From Limnephilus marmoratus (lineage: Eukaryota; Arthropoda; Insecta; Trichoptera; Limnephilidae), in assembly GCA_917880885.1 (NCBI GenBank), contig OU862920.1, forward strand, positions 36,677,019-36,741,018: a stretch of 64,000 bases of DNA, read 5' to 3'. The number at the start of each line of letters is the position of its first letter. Positions within the stretch are counted from its first letter, which is position 1. Positions 55,040-64,000 of this stretch are shown piece after piece. The notes under the pieces were generated by a model. It was not told where the DNA came from and did no database searches. It was given only the letters and a program-made list of their open reading frames with translations. Both the position numbers and the translations under genes were made by a program.

Positions 55040-56238
55040 CAGTTTGGCAAGAAAGTGTAGAAAATAAATGATGGCGCTGCGATCGTTTTCTAGTTTTAAA
55101 TGGCAACACCAAGATGGCTCATAAGACAAAGAACGTACGTTTTAAAAAAACACTTCTGGCAAAATGCATATTTCATAGCGTATTTGTATTTTCAAAAAAT
55201 TTGCACAAAAAACTGTAATTTAATAGAAGCAAAATAAAACAAAACAAGTTTTAAGTGGGCTTTTATTCCGATATAAAAACGTAGGTACTTAAAAATTTAA
55301 GTCTATTAATTCAACACCCGACATGTAATTATTGTCTTCGTCCTCGTGTGATTCTTCTTCTTCCGTATCTTCATCTTCATCTAAGCGCAGTTCATCGATA
55401 TCATATATATTACTGCCTCATGCATAATATTCTGCATCAATTTTCATCACGTGTTTGCAACAATTTTTCCAATCATCAGCACTTATGCTATTACATAATG
55501 CCCATTTTCTGTTTTCCCGGTGTTTCAAATTTTCCATCTGCCTTTTCCCCTTCCTTGACAATTCGTCTTACCGTTGATTCAGATTTACCTGTGTGTGAAA
55601 AATCATTAAAATTATTATTATATAAGGGAGTTTTAAAAACACACACTAGATAATATTCACTTGGAAAGAAAGAAAGAGAAAACGAGAAAAAGGTAACTTT
55701 TCTACGAGTTTAATATTATTTTTTTTATTGAGTTATTCCCTTTTTCTTGTGGCCGCATATTATCTGTCAAAATGAAGTGTCAAAATCAGATTTTTTTACC
55801 ATAACCTCAAATCAGATTGTAATGGTTATTATCGCTCGAAAATCTTGTAATACTAATGAAATTTATTAAACAAACTATACTACGTACCAGTCATTTCAGC
55901 AGTTCGTTTGCAAACATCTTCTAAATTAAAAAGATGCTTCTTCGCGTGACACTCGGCTAGGCTGCGTTGAAAAACGCAGAATATAACCCCTCTTGTATCA
56001 CTATGTAATAATTTATTCATTTTAATTAAATTCAGGCAAACAATGAATAAAAATATTATCAAATCAGCGATATTCTACTCAGATTTAAGACAATAAATCA
56101 ACCGTAACACGTTGATACACACAATATGATAACACATAATATGACAGCCATAAGAAACGTCATATAATTCGGTGTTGCCATAGTAATGAACACGTTTAGT
56201 TCCAATTGAATTAATTTCTACACTTTCTTGCCAAACTA
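55040..56238 (-). mobile_element. Mariner-like element T2, tandem partner 2
   Basis: 1,199 bp from CAGTTTGGCAAGAAAGTGTA to CTACACTTTCTTGCCAAACT, flanked by TA at 55038-55039 (shared with T1) and TA at 56239-56240. On the minus strand, exon-like sequence at 56015-55888 (LLHSDTRGVIFCVFQRSLAE, then NLEDVCKRTAEMTG) ends at GTACGT. The next piece, GKSESTVRRIVKEGEKADGK, begins after a CACACAG acceptor near 55591. Together these form the N-terminal helix-turn-helix of an insect IS630/Tc1-like transposase. The DDE core is missing. Confidence 0.65.
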
Positions 56239-56240
56239 TA

Positions 56241-56748
56241 CATGAAAATGCCCCGTCTCTGATAATATTCAATTAATATTCCACACCGATATGTTTTTTT
56301 TAATATGGCAACACTTCGATTTCCGGCCAGTTTTTTAATTTGACACTTGAATTCGCTAGCTTTAATTGTTTGCAGCCCGGGAACTTTTAGTGTTACGAAA
56401 TTAATGCAAAATTTTGGATTTGAAAAACGTCTGAAATAGGTTTGTTCAGGGCTTCAGGGTCAGTCTGACAATTTGCCGAAAATAGATTAATTTATGATGG
56501 CTACTTTTCTAAGTCATAATATCAATTTTATTGGAACCGAAATTAGAAATGCCAAAACAAAATGGTAAATATTTTTTCTATATTCTACAGTGCTTACACG
56601 TACACGAAAAGCTAAAAATAGAGCACCATAACATTATTTTTCAGCAATTATTATAATTCAGGCCTTTTGTCTAGTATGTCATTGTATTACATTCAGTTGT
56701 ACGTAGGTATCTATTGTTTTTAATGTGCTATAATTATGTATTTTGAAG
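56241..56748. other. Probable upstream intron or 5' flank of SWIM/YqaJ gene
   Basis: No open conserved peptide. The sequence runs into an acceptor-like ATTTTGAAG at 56742-56748 just before the first recognised exon. Confidence 0.35.
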
Positions 56749-57252
56749 GTCTGCACGTGAAAGTTATGGTGACAATGCAATTGGATATGTGCATGTAAAA
56801 ATAGAAGGTTCTATCTGCACAGTGAAAGCAAAAATAACCCCCAAGCACCGTGTCCGCCAAAAAGCATACTCTGTTATACTTCTGTGTGATGAGATGGAAG
56901 ATGAAATACAAGTCTTGGAATGTCAAGACTGTGCAGCTTCTAGAGGTTAGTTGAACTGTATATTGCTATATTATAACATTTTTCTCCTCTAGCCTCTACC
57001 CTATGGAGATGTGGGGAAGAACAAACTCTTGAGTGATGTAACAAACACACAATCATTGTGAGACTAGATATTGACAAATAATTATTTATATTCGGAACAT
57101 TTTCCTTTCAGGTGGTTGCAAACATGCACTATCATTTTTAACATGGCTCCATAGGAGAAGTAAAGAACCAGCATCGACATCTGTCGACTGTTATTGGAGA
57201 AAGTCAAAATGATCATGCGTCGGAACCTCCCAAAAGTTTATTACGGCATCTC
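56749..57252 (+). pseudogene. SWIM/YqaJ gene, N-terminal exons (SWIM-type zinc finger)
   Basis: Exon 56749-56945 reads ARESYGDNAIGYVHVK, then VKAKITPKHRVR.KAYSVIL and LECQDCAAS. A GT-AG intron (56946-57111) joins R-G-GCKHALSFLTWLHRRSKEP in frame, giving the C-x2-C ... C-x-H SWIM-type finger. Insects have many proteins with this finger followed by a YqaJ/lambda-exonuclease-like nuclease. A TGA at 57210-57212 and a likely frameshift interrupt it before the LINE B insertion. It may act in nucleic-acid processing; the substrate is unknown. The true 5' exons are not identified. Confidence 0.65.
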
Positions 57253-57267
57253 AAGTTGGCAAGAACA

Positions 57268-57725
57268 GTGGAGGTAATCCACCTCTTACCCGCCCTGGTA
57301 TAAGTAACTGATGGTTACTCCTTCAAGGCTCTCGCAAGATTCTAATTTTTTTTGTTAAACGAAGCTACATTTATTTATTTTGAACGAATCTAGACCTCCA
57401 GTGTCCATGCATACGTTGTTAGTAAGCAGTATGCAAGTGCTTAACAAGAAAAACAAAATGCAAAAAATAGATTAGTAGGACAAAGATAAATTAAACAGGG
57501 CAAAAGAAAAACTCATTCATGAGGCTTCATGAGACGGCATTGCATCTGTAAAAACCCGCAAGCATCTGCATAAAATATAGAAAATAAGTAATACAATAAA
57601 TCTCAAATCAATTGGCAAGTACCAACAAAAAATGTGAATGGCTTTCGGTCTGATCATAAACTACACTTAGCTTCCGTGTCCCTTAGCTAACCACTCAGTG
57701 AAGCCTCAAAGAATGTTAACTGAAT
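57268..57725 (-). mobile_element. 5'-truncated LINE B copy, 15-bp TSD
   Basis: 458 bp, the inverse of 41421-41492 plus about 45688-46080. It is flanked by AAGTTGGCAAGAACA at 57253-57267 and 57726-57740. Its 3' end (CCTCCAC on the minus strand) abuts TGTTCTT as in the full LINE B. It has no LINE C inside, so it shows the ancestral 3' UTR. Confidence 0.85.
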
Positions 57726-57740
57726 AAGTTGGCAAGAACA

Positions 57741-58144
57741 CAGTAACGCAGCGTTGGAGGAAGGTAATGGCAATTTCCTGGCAGCAGTACTCCAAAGGAG
57801 TCTTAAGGAGGGGCTTCGATGCCAGCTGACTCAACTTCACATGCACCCGAAGCCCACCGACTGTTTGTCCATCCACAAGATGATTTCTGCTTTTAAGAAA
57901 ACACCAAACCTGCACAATAGAAGTGCTACAGATTTCATTAATTTTATTACATGTGATCTATATATTCCTACAAATATCTTCCAGGAAGTTTGTTCATTAA
58001 CAAGAAAGCAGGCAAACTGCCCGTTATGGCACAAAATGCGATATGGCAGAATTACTGCATCCAAACTAATACGAGGCAGCTAACTGCAAAACATTGGATG
58101 GCACATTGACCGAAGTCATCTTAGGGGCAGCCAAGATTCCAGAC
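57741..58144 (+). pseudogene. SWIM/YqaJ gene, middle part (start of nuclease domain)
   Basis: Continues the gene in a frame contiguous across the LINE B target site (SSWQEHSNAALEE). It contains HPKPTDCLSIHKMI, ATDFINFITCDL, and the nuclease entry QANCPLWHKMRYGRITASKL, the conserved R.GRITAS of YqaJ-like nucleases. It is cut at 58144 by a hAT-like element; the coding resumes at 60538. A stop at 58081-58083 in the long frame shows further decay. Confidence 0.7.
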
Positions 58145-58357
58145 TAGTGATGGGAATGATCGATACATTTACATAATCGATATATTTTTATCGATGCATA
58201 AAATGATCGAATGATATATCGATTAATCGCTCAGAGTTCGGGAGCAATAGCTACTGTCAGGGGCAGTAATTTTTCTCTCGCGGGGGGGGGGGGGATTGAA
58301 CTAAACAAAATATATGGTGCATTGGAATGACAACACTTTCGTAGGTTTTTATTGAAC

Positions 58358-59300
58358 ATTATTATAAATAATTATTAATAAGATTCAAATACCTACGTAA
58401 AATAAAAATAAAATATTATACATGTTTTTTAAGTACAAAGAAAAGTATTTACTAATTTATTTTACGTTATTTAGGTCTATAGTTTAGGTACTACAACAAA
58501 ATTAAATCAGTCAATGATTTTTATTCCTGGCAATGATTTCCTTATTATTTACTAGCAGCATTAATATTATTTCTGTTACCCGCGAATTTCAAATATGTAT
58601 TCGTCTCACAAGGCATTACGATTGACTATTATTATAAATAATTATTAATAAGATTCGAATATCTACGTACAATTAAAAGAAAATATTATACATGTTTTTT
58701 AAGCACAAAGAAAAGTATTTTCGAATTTATTTTACGTTATTTGGGTTAGTTGTATGGTTTAGGTACTGCAACAAAATTAAATCAGTCAAAGGTTTTTATT
58801 CCTGGCAATGATTTCCTTATTATTTACTAGCAACATTAATATTATTTCTGTTACCCGCGAATTTCAAATTTGTATGCGTCTCACAATGCATTACAATTGA
58901 ACATTATTATAAATAATTATTAATAAGATTCGAATTCCTATGCAAAATTTAAATAAAATAATAAATGTGTGTTTTAAGTACAAAGAAAAGTATTTACTAA
59001 TTTAGGTGTATAGTTTAGGTACTGCATCAAAATTAAAACAGTCAAAGGTTTTTATTCCTGGCAATGATTTCCTTTTTATTTACTAGCAACATTGATATTA
59101 TTTCTGTTACCCGCGAATTTTAAATGTGTATGCGTCTCACAAGGCATTACGATTAAATGTTATTATAAATAATTATTAATAAGGTTCGAATATCTACGTA
59201 CAAATAAATAAAAATATTATACATGTTTTTTTAAGTACAAAGAAAAGTATTTTCTAATTTATTTTACGTTATTTAGGTTTATAGGTTATGTACCGCAAAT
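58358..59300. repeat. ~270-bp tandem array, about 3.5 units
   Basis: Units begin ATTATTATAAATAATTATTA at 58358, 58628 and 58903; a fourth, incomplete unit starts near 59159. Each complete unit ends CTGTTACCCGCGAATTT...TCTCACAA(G/T)GCATTAC. Spacing is 270, 275 and 256 bp. Confidence 0.85.
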
Positions 59301-60048
59301 AAGTCCAATTAGATATAAAAACTCTCTTACTGTTTATTTTATTTTTTCAACCTTAGTTTCTACGTATTTTAGAGGAGTGTTTAATGTCGGGTTAGGTTAG
59401 GTTGTACCATTTTTATTGTACCATCACCTGCACCATTTTTATTGTACTGCAATTTTCATTGTTCTTTTATACCTGTTTTATATAATATTCTAAGCTCCCG
59501 CTGATATGGTACTTAGTTTAGTTAGTAAGTTCAAATTCCCTTTATTAATATTGATAATATACGAGTATTATGATTAATAATAAATTATAACATGTAAGTA
59601 ATAAGTACGTTGTAGGCACCTAATCCTAAACAAACTGAATTGTTATATTAATTTGTATGCAATTAACAAATTATTATTAAATAAGGTTATTCTACTAAAG
59701 AGACACCGATGTTAACTTCGTGTACTAAGTTATTGTTTTATTTTAAATATACCTACACTACCCTATATGATACGTAACCTCAAAATAACATAAGTAATAA
59801 TAAACTTAAAATTGTGAAAAACAGTCACCATGGCAACCTTTAAACATAAACTAAAACTGGAAACGTAGATCGTTACCTAAAAGTATTAATATATCATTTA
59901 CAACAAAGCGGGATGATGATAACATCAACACGCTTTATCACAATCTGAGATATTTTTACGTATCTTGAAATACAACCTCTCGGATCTAGAATCGATTTGC
60001 GTTACGAATGAATTCTGACAGTTGTAAAACGATTGTATCACTCATTTT

Positions 60049-60290
60049 CGATGACATTTCAAAACGATTATATCGGACTGTGCATTCGAATGAATATTGA
60101 CATCGATAAGCGAGAATCGATTCCACTTCGATGACATTTCAAAACGATTGTATCGAACTGTATTCGATATGAACATAGACATCGATAAGCGAGAATCGAT
60201 TCTACTTACGATGACATTTCAAAACGATTATATCGGATTGTGAATTCGATACGATTATTGACATCTCGATGTAATTCATTCAGAAATAGA
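60049..60290. repeat. ~80-bp ATCGAT-rich tandem array, three units
   Basis: CGATGACATTTCAAAACGAT recurs near 60049, 60129 and 60209, each followed by an ATCGG/ATCGA core and, in two, ACATCGATAAGCGAGAATCG. It lies in the right subterminal region of the hAT-like element, where such repeats often bind transposase. Confidence 0.75.
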
Positions 60291-60537
60291 ATCGATGAAA
60301 ATCCAGCGATGTGATTCGTCAGAAATAATCTATGTGAGATAAGTGTTGTGATTGGTCAGAAATAATCGATGTGAGAGAAGCGTTGTGATTGGTCAAAATT
60401 AATCGATTTGACATCGATGCGAGAATCGATTGCTCAAGAATCGATTTATCTATGTTAATGTATCGAAATGCATCAATGGTAAAAAAGATCGATACAAAAT
60501 CGATATTTGATCGATATTTCCCATCGCTATTCCAGAC

Positions 60538-60954
60538 ACAAAGGCAGGCTACGCAACGAGGTCGGGTTTTAGAAGCATTGGTGTTAAAATCACTAGCAAG
60601 CCGACTCTGATAGGGAGACAAATATAAAGAATGCGGTTTTAAAATCAGTTGCAAAATACCAATTATCGGTGGCTCCCCTGATAATTATATTGTTGAAGTC
60701 CACTCAAAGATAGTACCATGAAAAATTACTTCTTTGAGGGTGTGGTTGCCAGAAAATATTATGTGCAAATGCATATACAAATGTTTGTGCTGAACAAAGT
60801 CAAGGGAGTGTTGCATGTTGCTGAACCCAATTTTGAATCATCTGGCAAAATGAATGTTTTCCACACCGATTATGATGAAGAATTCTGTCTGGAGGCTATT
60901 AATAAAGCCATGCTGTTTTGGTCCCGAGCTATATTTCTTATCTTAATGAAATAA
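60538..60954 (+). pseudogene. SWIM/YqaJ gene, C-terminal part of nuclease domain
   Basis: Resumes with ATQRGRVLEALVLKSLA (a region before the catalytic Asp-Glu block), then in shifted frames LSVAPDNYIVEVHSK near 60675 and YYVQMHIQMFVLN, where the Gln is part of the YqaJ Q.Q-type core. It ends VLHVAEPNFESSGKMN, YDEEFCLEAINKAMLFWS and a stop at 60952-60954. At least two frameshifts remain after the hAT-like element is removed, so the gene was decaying apart from the insertions. Confidence 0.65.
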
Positions 60955-60989
60955 AGTCTTCGGTTTACATAACGTACTTTTTAACTCCA

Positions 60990-61420
60990 CTTTTTTTTTT
61001 TTTTTTTTTTTTTTATAGTGAATACCGCACAAGAATCTCAACTGCTCCCGTCTGGAGCCAGTGAGACTATGGCATCCCCAACTGGGGTATGTTGTGAGGC
61101 TGAAGGTAGTGGGGAGGGGAAGGAGGTGGGGAAGAGGAAGGTTGGGAAGTACCTGGCTATTCAGATCTGGTCACTAAACACGGCTAAAGCCATTTTCAAG
61201 CAACGTTTCAATTCTGAATGGTGGTCTTACACCAGGGCGATACTAATAGTATCTTCCACTCTGGAACATGCCGCAAATATACTATATATTATTTTAAATG
61301 AATTAATTGTGAAATAACACAAATTAATCAAATAAAATTTATTTGCGCATGCCGGGTTCGAACCCGCGACCTCCGGAATGTGAGTCAAGAGTCTTAGCCA
61401 CTGGACTACGGAGGTCGTAC
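60990..61420 (-). repeat. Full-length tRNA-derived SINE
   Basis: The minus strand starts with a tRNA-like head, CGACCTCCGTAGTCCAGTGG (box A TAGTCCAGTGG), near 61417. Box B GGTTCGAACCC is at 61357-61367. A ~330-bp body follows, and an A-tail is seen as a T run at 60992-61014. It inserted just after the SWIM/YqaJ stop. Other copies are at 2525-2926 and 968-1152. Direct flanks may share CGTACT. Confidence 0.8.
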
Positions 61421-61512
61421 TACCCTCGCTTCTTTATTATCAACATAATATTATATTCATCCCATCCACCATATGTATGTATTTGTATAAAATGACAGAA
61501 AAACAGATATTA

Positions 61513-61626
61513 GGGAACGTACCCATACTGCGTGACCTGTATAGGGGGGGGGGGTGTCTTCAAAATACCACGCTTGGTACAAATGAAAATTGCAAAAAGT
61601 TGGTCACGTAGTATGGGTACGTTCCC
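61513..61626. mobile_element. Harbinger-like MITE, TSD TTA, short copy
   Basis: 114 bp with GGGAACGTACCCATACT... and ...AGTATGGGTACGTTCCC ends, flanked by TTA at 61510-61512 and 61627-61629. It has a G run near 61545. It is the same family as 13743-13896 with about 40 bp less in the middle. Confidence 0.7.
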
Positions 61627-61629
61627 TTA

Positions 61630-62569
61630 TATATAATGATTATTTCCAGATTAAACAAAAAGTTTGTATGGGTATAAAGTAAAAATATGTGAAAAAACAT
61701 ATTTTTACTTCATACCCTGCATTTATTCATTTGATAGGGCATGTTCTGTATTATCGCTTAGATTTTTTTGCATTTATTATTCTAACTAAGAAAATTATTA
61801 CAAAGTGGAACAAAGTTATAAAAAAATTTAATGTTGTACATATCACAATCATTACAATAAAATCCTAGCACAAGAAGTATTAAAAAGTGGGAAATAACAA
61901 TTTATTTATTTATTTATTTATTTAAATACATGTTACATAATTAGACATTTACATAGAATTGGATACATTGAATCACCATACTAGGCGGCTGCCTGTTTCA
62001 TGGTGACAATGGAGGATATTTACTTTAAGTGAAGTCTATTGTTAACATATGGAACTATTAGTAATGTAATGATGTTGAAAATTGGTAAAGTTATAATAAA
62101 AAACTAGTAAAGAGAAAAAGAATTGGGTAAGGATAAGTTTGTGAGAAGATACATATCCTTATTTTAAAATTTATATGTGTGAGTGCATACGCATACGTAT
62201 ATACAGGTGCACACATCCATACACACATAGGCATAAACACACACACACTTACACATATATATGCGTCTAGGTACATGAATACATTAATATGTATATATAC
62301 GGCCATGGACACAGTACCAACACATTTACACACAGTTGTAATTTTTTTTTTTTTTGAAGTGTATGAAGGTGTAATTAGAATGGAGCTTGAGTATTTGCAG
62401 TAAGTATCTTTCCAAATAGTATTGAGATATATGTTAATAAAAGAGGTGTTATTTTCTAACATGGTGACAGAATATAATTATTTATTAATGTTTGAATAAC
62501 TGTACTCATGCTGCTTTTGTAGGTTTATTATAATAATTTTATTAAGTTTATGTGTATGTTTCTTTCTTA
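61630..62569. other. No gene; microsatellite-rich stretch
   Basis: Includes (TTTA)n at 61905-61925 and CACA/TGCATACG-type microsatellite sequence at 62170-62340, which creates spurious open frames. A short inverted pair of AAAAATATGTGAAAAAACATAT type lies near 61680-61705. Confidence 0.5.
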
Positions 62570-63706
62570 TCTTTTTTTTTTAAATTACATTATTGTAAAA
62601 CTACATTGTTGTAAAACTTTGTTGTAAAACTGCACATCTCGATACAGGAATGCCCTAGTGAGATGTGCAGCTTATTGCTATATTTATTTCTTATTTTATA
62701 AATAGATAAATGAATACAATGTAAATATGTACAATAAATAATTCAGGCATATACTCTTTCTATTATTGAAAAGTTTTGATTCATTGTAACAGTTATTAAA
62801 AAAAAACATACAAATACAAGATAATACAAAAAATGGAAACAAAAAAGATTACAAAAGGCATAGCCTGTTCGACAATATGCGTTGGTATAATTCTATTTTT
62901 TAACATATTAATGAAGTGATTTTAAATTAAAACATCATAATATTATAAAGCATTACTTTTATAAGAAAAATTATGTCAAATTGAGCTATAAGCGGGGTAA
63001 AAACATAAAATATGACATTAAATATGATAATTAACCGATGAATATGGAAGTTTAACCTCTCATATCGGGGATGTTCCGAAGGTTAGAAAATTTCCGTTTT
63101 GCATTAAAATCATTTTGCATTTGCAAAAACCGTTTTTAATTTTGAATAAATTGAATGACAAATAACCCAAAAACATTAGTAATAAAACATTATTATATCT
63201 TACGTTTTGTTTTCTTTTAACTATTAATAATTAATAACTATTTTAGTATGTGAAACAGGTTATAAACATTGTCATTGTCACTCATCAGAAGGTCAGTAAG
63301 CGCCTTTTTGAAAGTGAGATATTTGTCTTTGGACTTTATTTCAAATGATAAATTATTAAAAATTTTAGGTGCAAGAAAGTTGAACTGGGACTGGGCCATT
63401 GAAGTTTTTGTTGTTGGAATAATATAATTCGATAGGTTTGAATATCTTGTGTTGTATTTTGAATTTATATATTTTTTTTTTGTAAATTTGAATTTAAAAT
63501 AAGAGGTAATATTTTTTACATATATGGATTTTACATTAAGAACTTTGAAGTCTTTAAATAGGTCTTTCGTGGGGTGTATATAATGAACTCTGTAAATAGT
63601 CCGTATTATTAATTTTTGGGCTTTTATTAATGGATCTAATACAGTTTTGGAGCATCCTCCCCAGATAATTATACCGTACGATAAGATTGACTGAATGGAT
63701 ACCATG
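62570..63706 (-). pseudogene. LINE H ORF2 C-terminus and 3' UTR
   Basis: The minus-strand frame (63706-63238) has SILSYGIIIWGG, VLDPLIKAQKLIIRTIYR, FKDFKVLNVKSIYVK and FNFLAPKIFNNL blocks, homologous to the ends of LINE A and LINE E ORF2. The 3' UTR runs to an A-run near 62570. It carries a perfect 11-bp stem (62630-62640 with 62660-62670, 19-nt loop) about 60 nt before the tail. The upstream part is cut at 63706, where a different repeat begins, so only about 155 residues of ORF2 remain. Confidence 0.7.
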
Positions 63707-64000
63707 TAGAGATGAAACGGATAGTTGTTTGACCGGATACCGGATATCTGGCGAGTGTCTCGTTGCATGTCGTGACGAGTTTAGAGCCGCACAGGTGCGG
63801 CGAACGCGGTCAGATCAATTCGAGCGGTTTCGGTTGCCATCGTGAGTATTCGTGAGTGATCGCGAAAATATTCTCTTTGATAAAAAGAAGAACAAGAGGT
63901 ATTTTATGGAGCTTCAATGTCAGTATTTAATCATTTCAATAATATGTTTTTTACGATTTTTAGTTCACTATAATGGTAATGGTGATTAGTTAATCATGTT
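63707..64000. mobile_element. Possible hAT-like terminus running out of the window
   Basis: Starts TAGAGATGAAACGGATA, similar to hAT termini (TAGNGATG...), exactly where LINE H coding stops, and contains CCGGATACCGGATATC. The other end lies outside the window, so neither TSD nor class can be checked. Confidence 0.3.

Larger units (their letters stand above)
58145..60529. mobile_element. hAT-like non-autonomous element, 8-bp TSD TTCCAGAC
   Basis: 2,385 bp between TTCCAGAC at 58137-58144 and 60530-60537. The left end reads TAGTGATGGGAATGATCGAT and the right end, read inward, TAGCGATGGGAAATATCGAT. The TSD fits nTnnnnAn. It contains subterminal ATCGAT-rich sequence, a four-unit ~270-bp tandem array (58358-59300) and an 80-bp array (60049-60290). 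No transposase is visible. Removing it and one TSD rejoins the nuclease coding sequence (GAAKIPD then TKA). Confidence 0.8.

Noticed and set aside
58358..59300. CRISPR-like or regularly spaced repeats
   Set aside because: Units are contiguous ~270-bp tandem copies in a eukaryotic element, with no spacers.
59385..59405. Telomere repeat (TTAGG)
   Set aside because: Only two units; the same short motif near 618-634. Chance.
61349..61417. Functional tRNA gene
   Set aside because: Boxes A and B are good, but the sequence continues into a SINE body with an A-tail and occurs in several copies.
62091..62462. 123-residue frame rich in Tyr, Val, Cys and Met
   Set aside because: Produced by translating a CA/TG-type microsatellite; the opposite strand is open too.

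Overview
The window is AT-rich eukaryotic DNA, most likely from an insect; I cannot fix the order. The evidence is GT-AG introns, a TATA/Inr-like promoter, tRNA-derived SINEs and the mix of mobile elements: CR1/Jockey-group and R1-clade LINEs, BEL/Pao LTR elements, a Penelope-like element, and hAT-like, mariner-like and Harbinger-like DNA elements. There are no operons, CRISPR arrays or other prokaryotic features. Most of the sequence is layered, mostly decayed mobile elements. I see two probable host-type genes: a secreted CUB-like gene (49961-52289, minus) and a SWIM/YqaJ-nuclease gene (56749-60954, plus), the second broken by two later insertions.

Layout. 1-5.9 kb: a minus-strand BEL 3' LTR and internal end split at the LTR boundary by a 2.27-kb hAT-like element (1604-3872, TSD CTTAACAC), then the 5' part of a minus-strand Jockey LINE. 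5.9-11 kb: a plus-strand BEL (gag and integrase pieces) split by a minus-strand LINE and ending in a truncated LTR. 11-13.4 kb: a decayed LINE with ORF1, endonuclease and RT pieces. 16.06-17.1 kb: a Penelope-like element with a GIY-YIG ORF, a perfect 61-bp inverted repeat at its 5' end and a hammerhead-like motif at its 3' end. 17.1-24.9 kb: a decayed LINE, then a 6.3-kb inverted duplication whose right arm carries a 1.9-kb element with 8-bp TSDs. 25.4-29.96 kb: a LINE with a PHD-type ORF1 and 5' tandem repeats. 29.97-33.04 kb: a minus-strand BEL (5' LTR, gag, zinc knuckles, protease) containing a mariner relic. 33.5-47.5 kb: a three-level nest, LINE A split by R1-clade LINE B, which is itself split by LINE C. 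47.5-48.5 kb: another BEL fragment. 50-52.3 kb: the CUB-like gene. 53.65-56.24 kb: two tandem mariner-like elements sharing one TA. 56.7-61 kb: the SWIM/YqaJ gene with its insertions. 61-64 kb: a SINE, a MITE, and a truncated LINE next to a possible hAT end.

The nesting gives a relative order. The BEL copies and LINE A are older. LINE B entered LINE A and is largely intact. LINE C entered LINE B and has a complete 957-residue ORF2. LINE B also left a 5'-truncated copy in the SWIM/YqaJ gene, so its 3' end can be defined from two independent insertions. All family names come from motif reading; no database search was possible.
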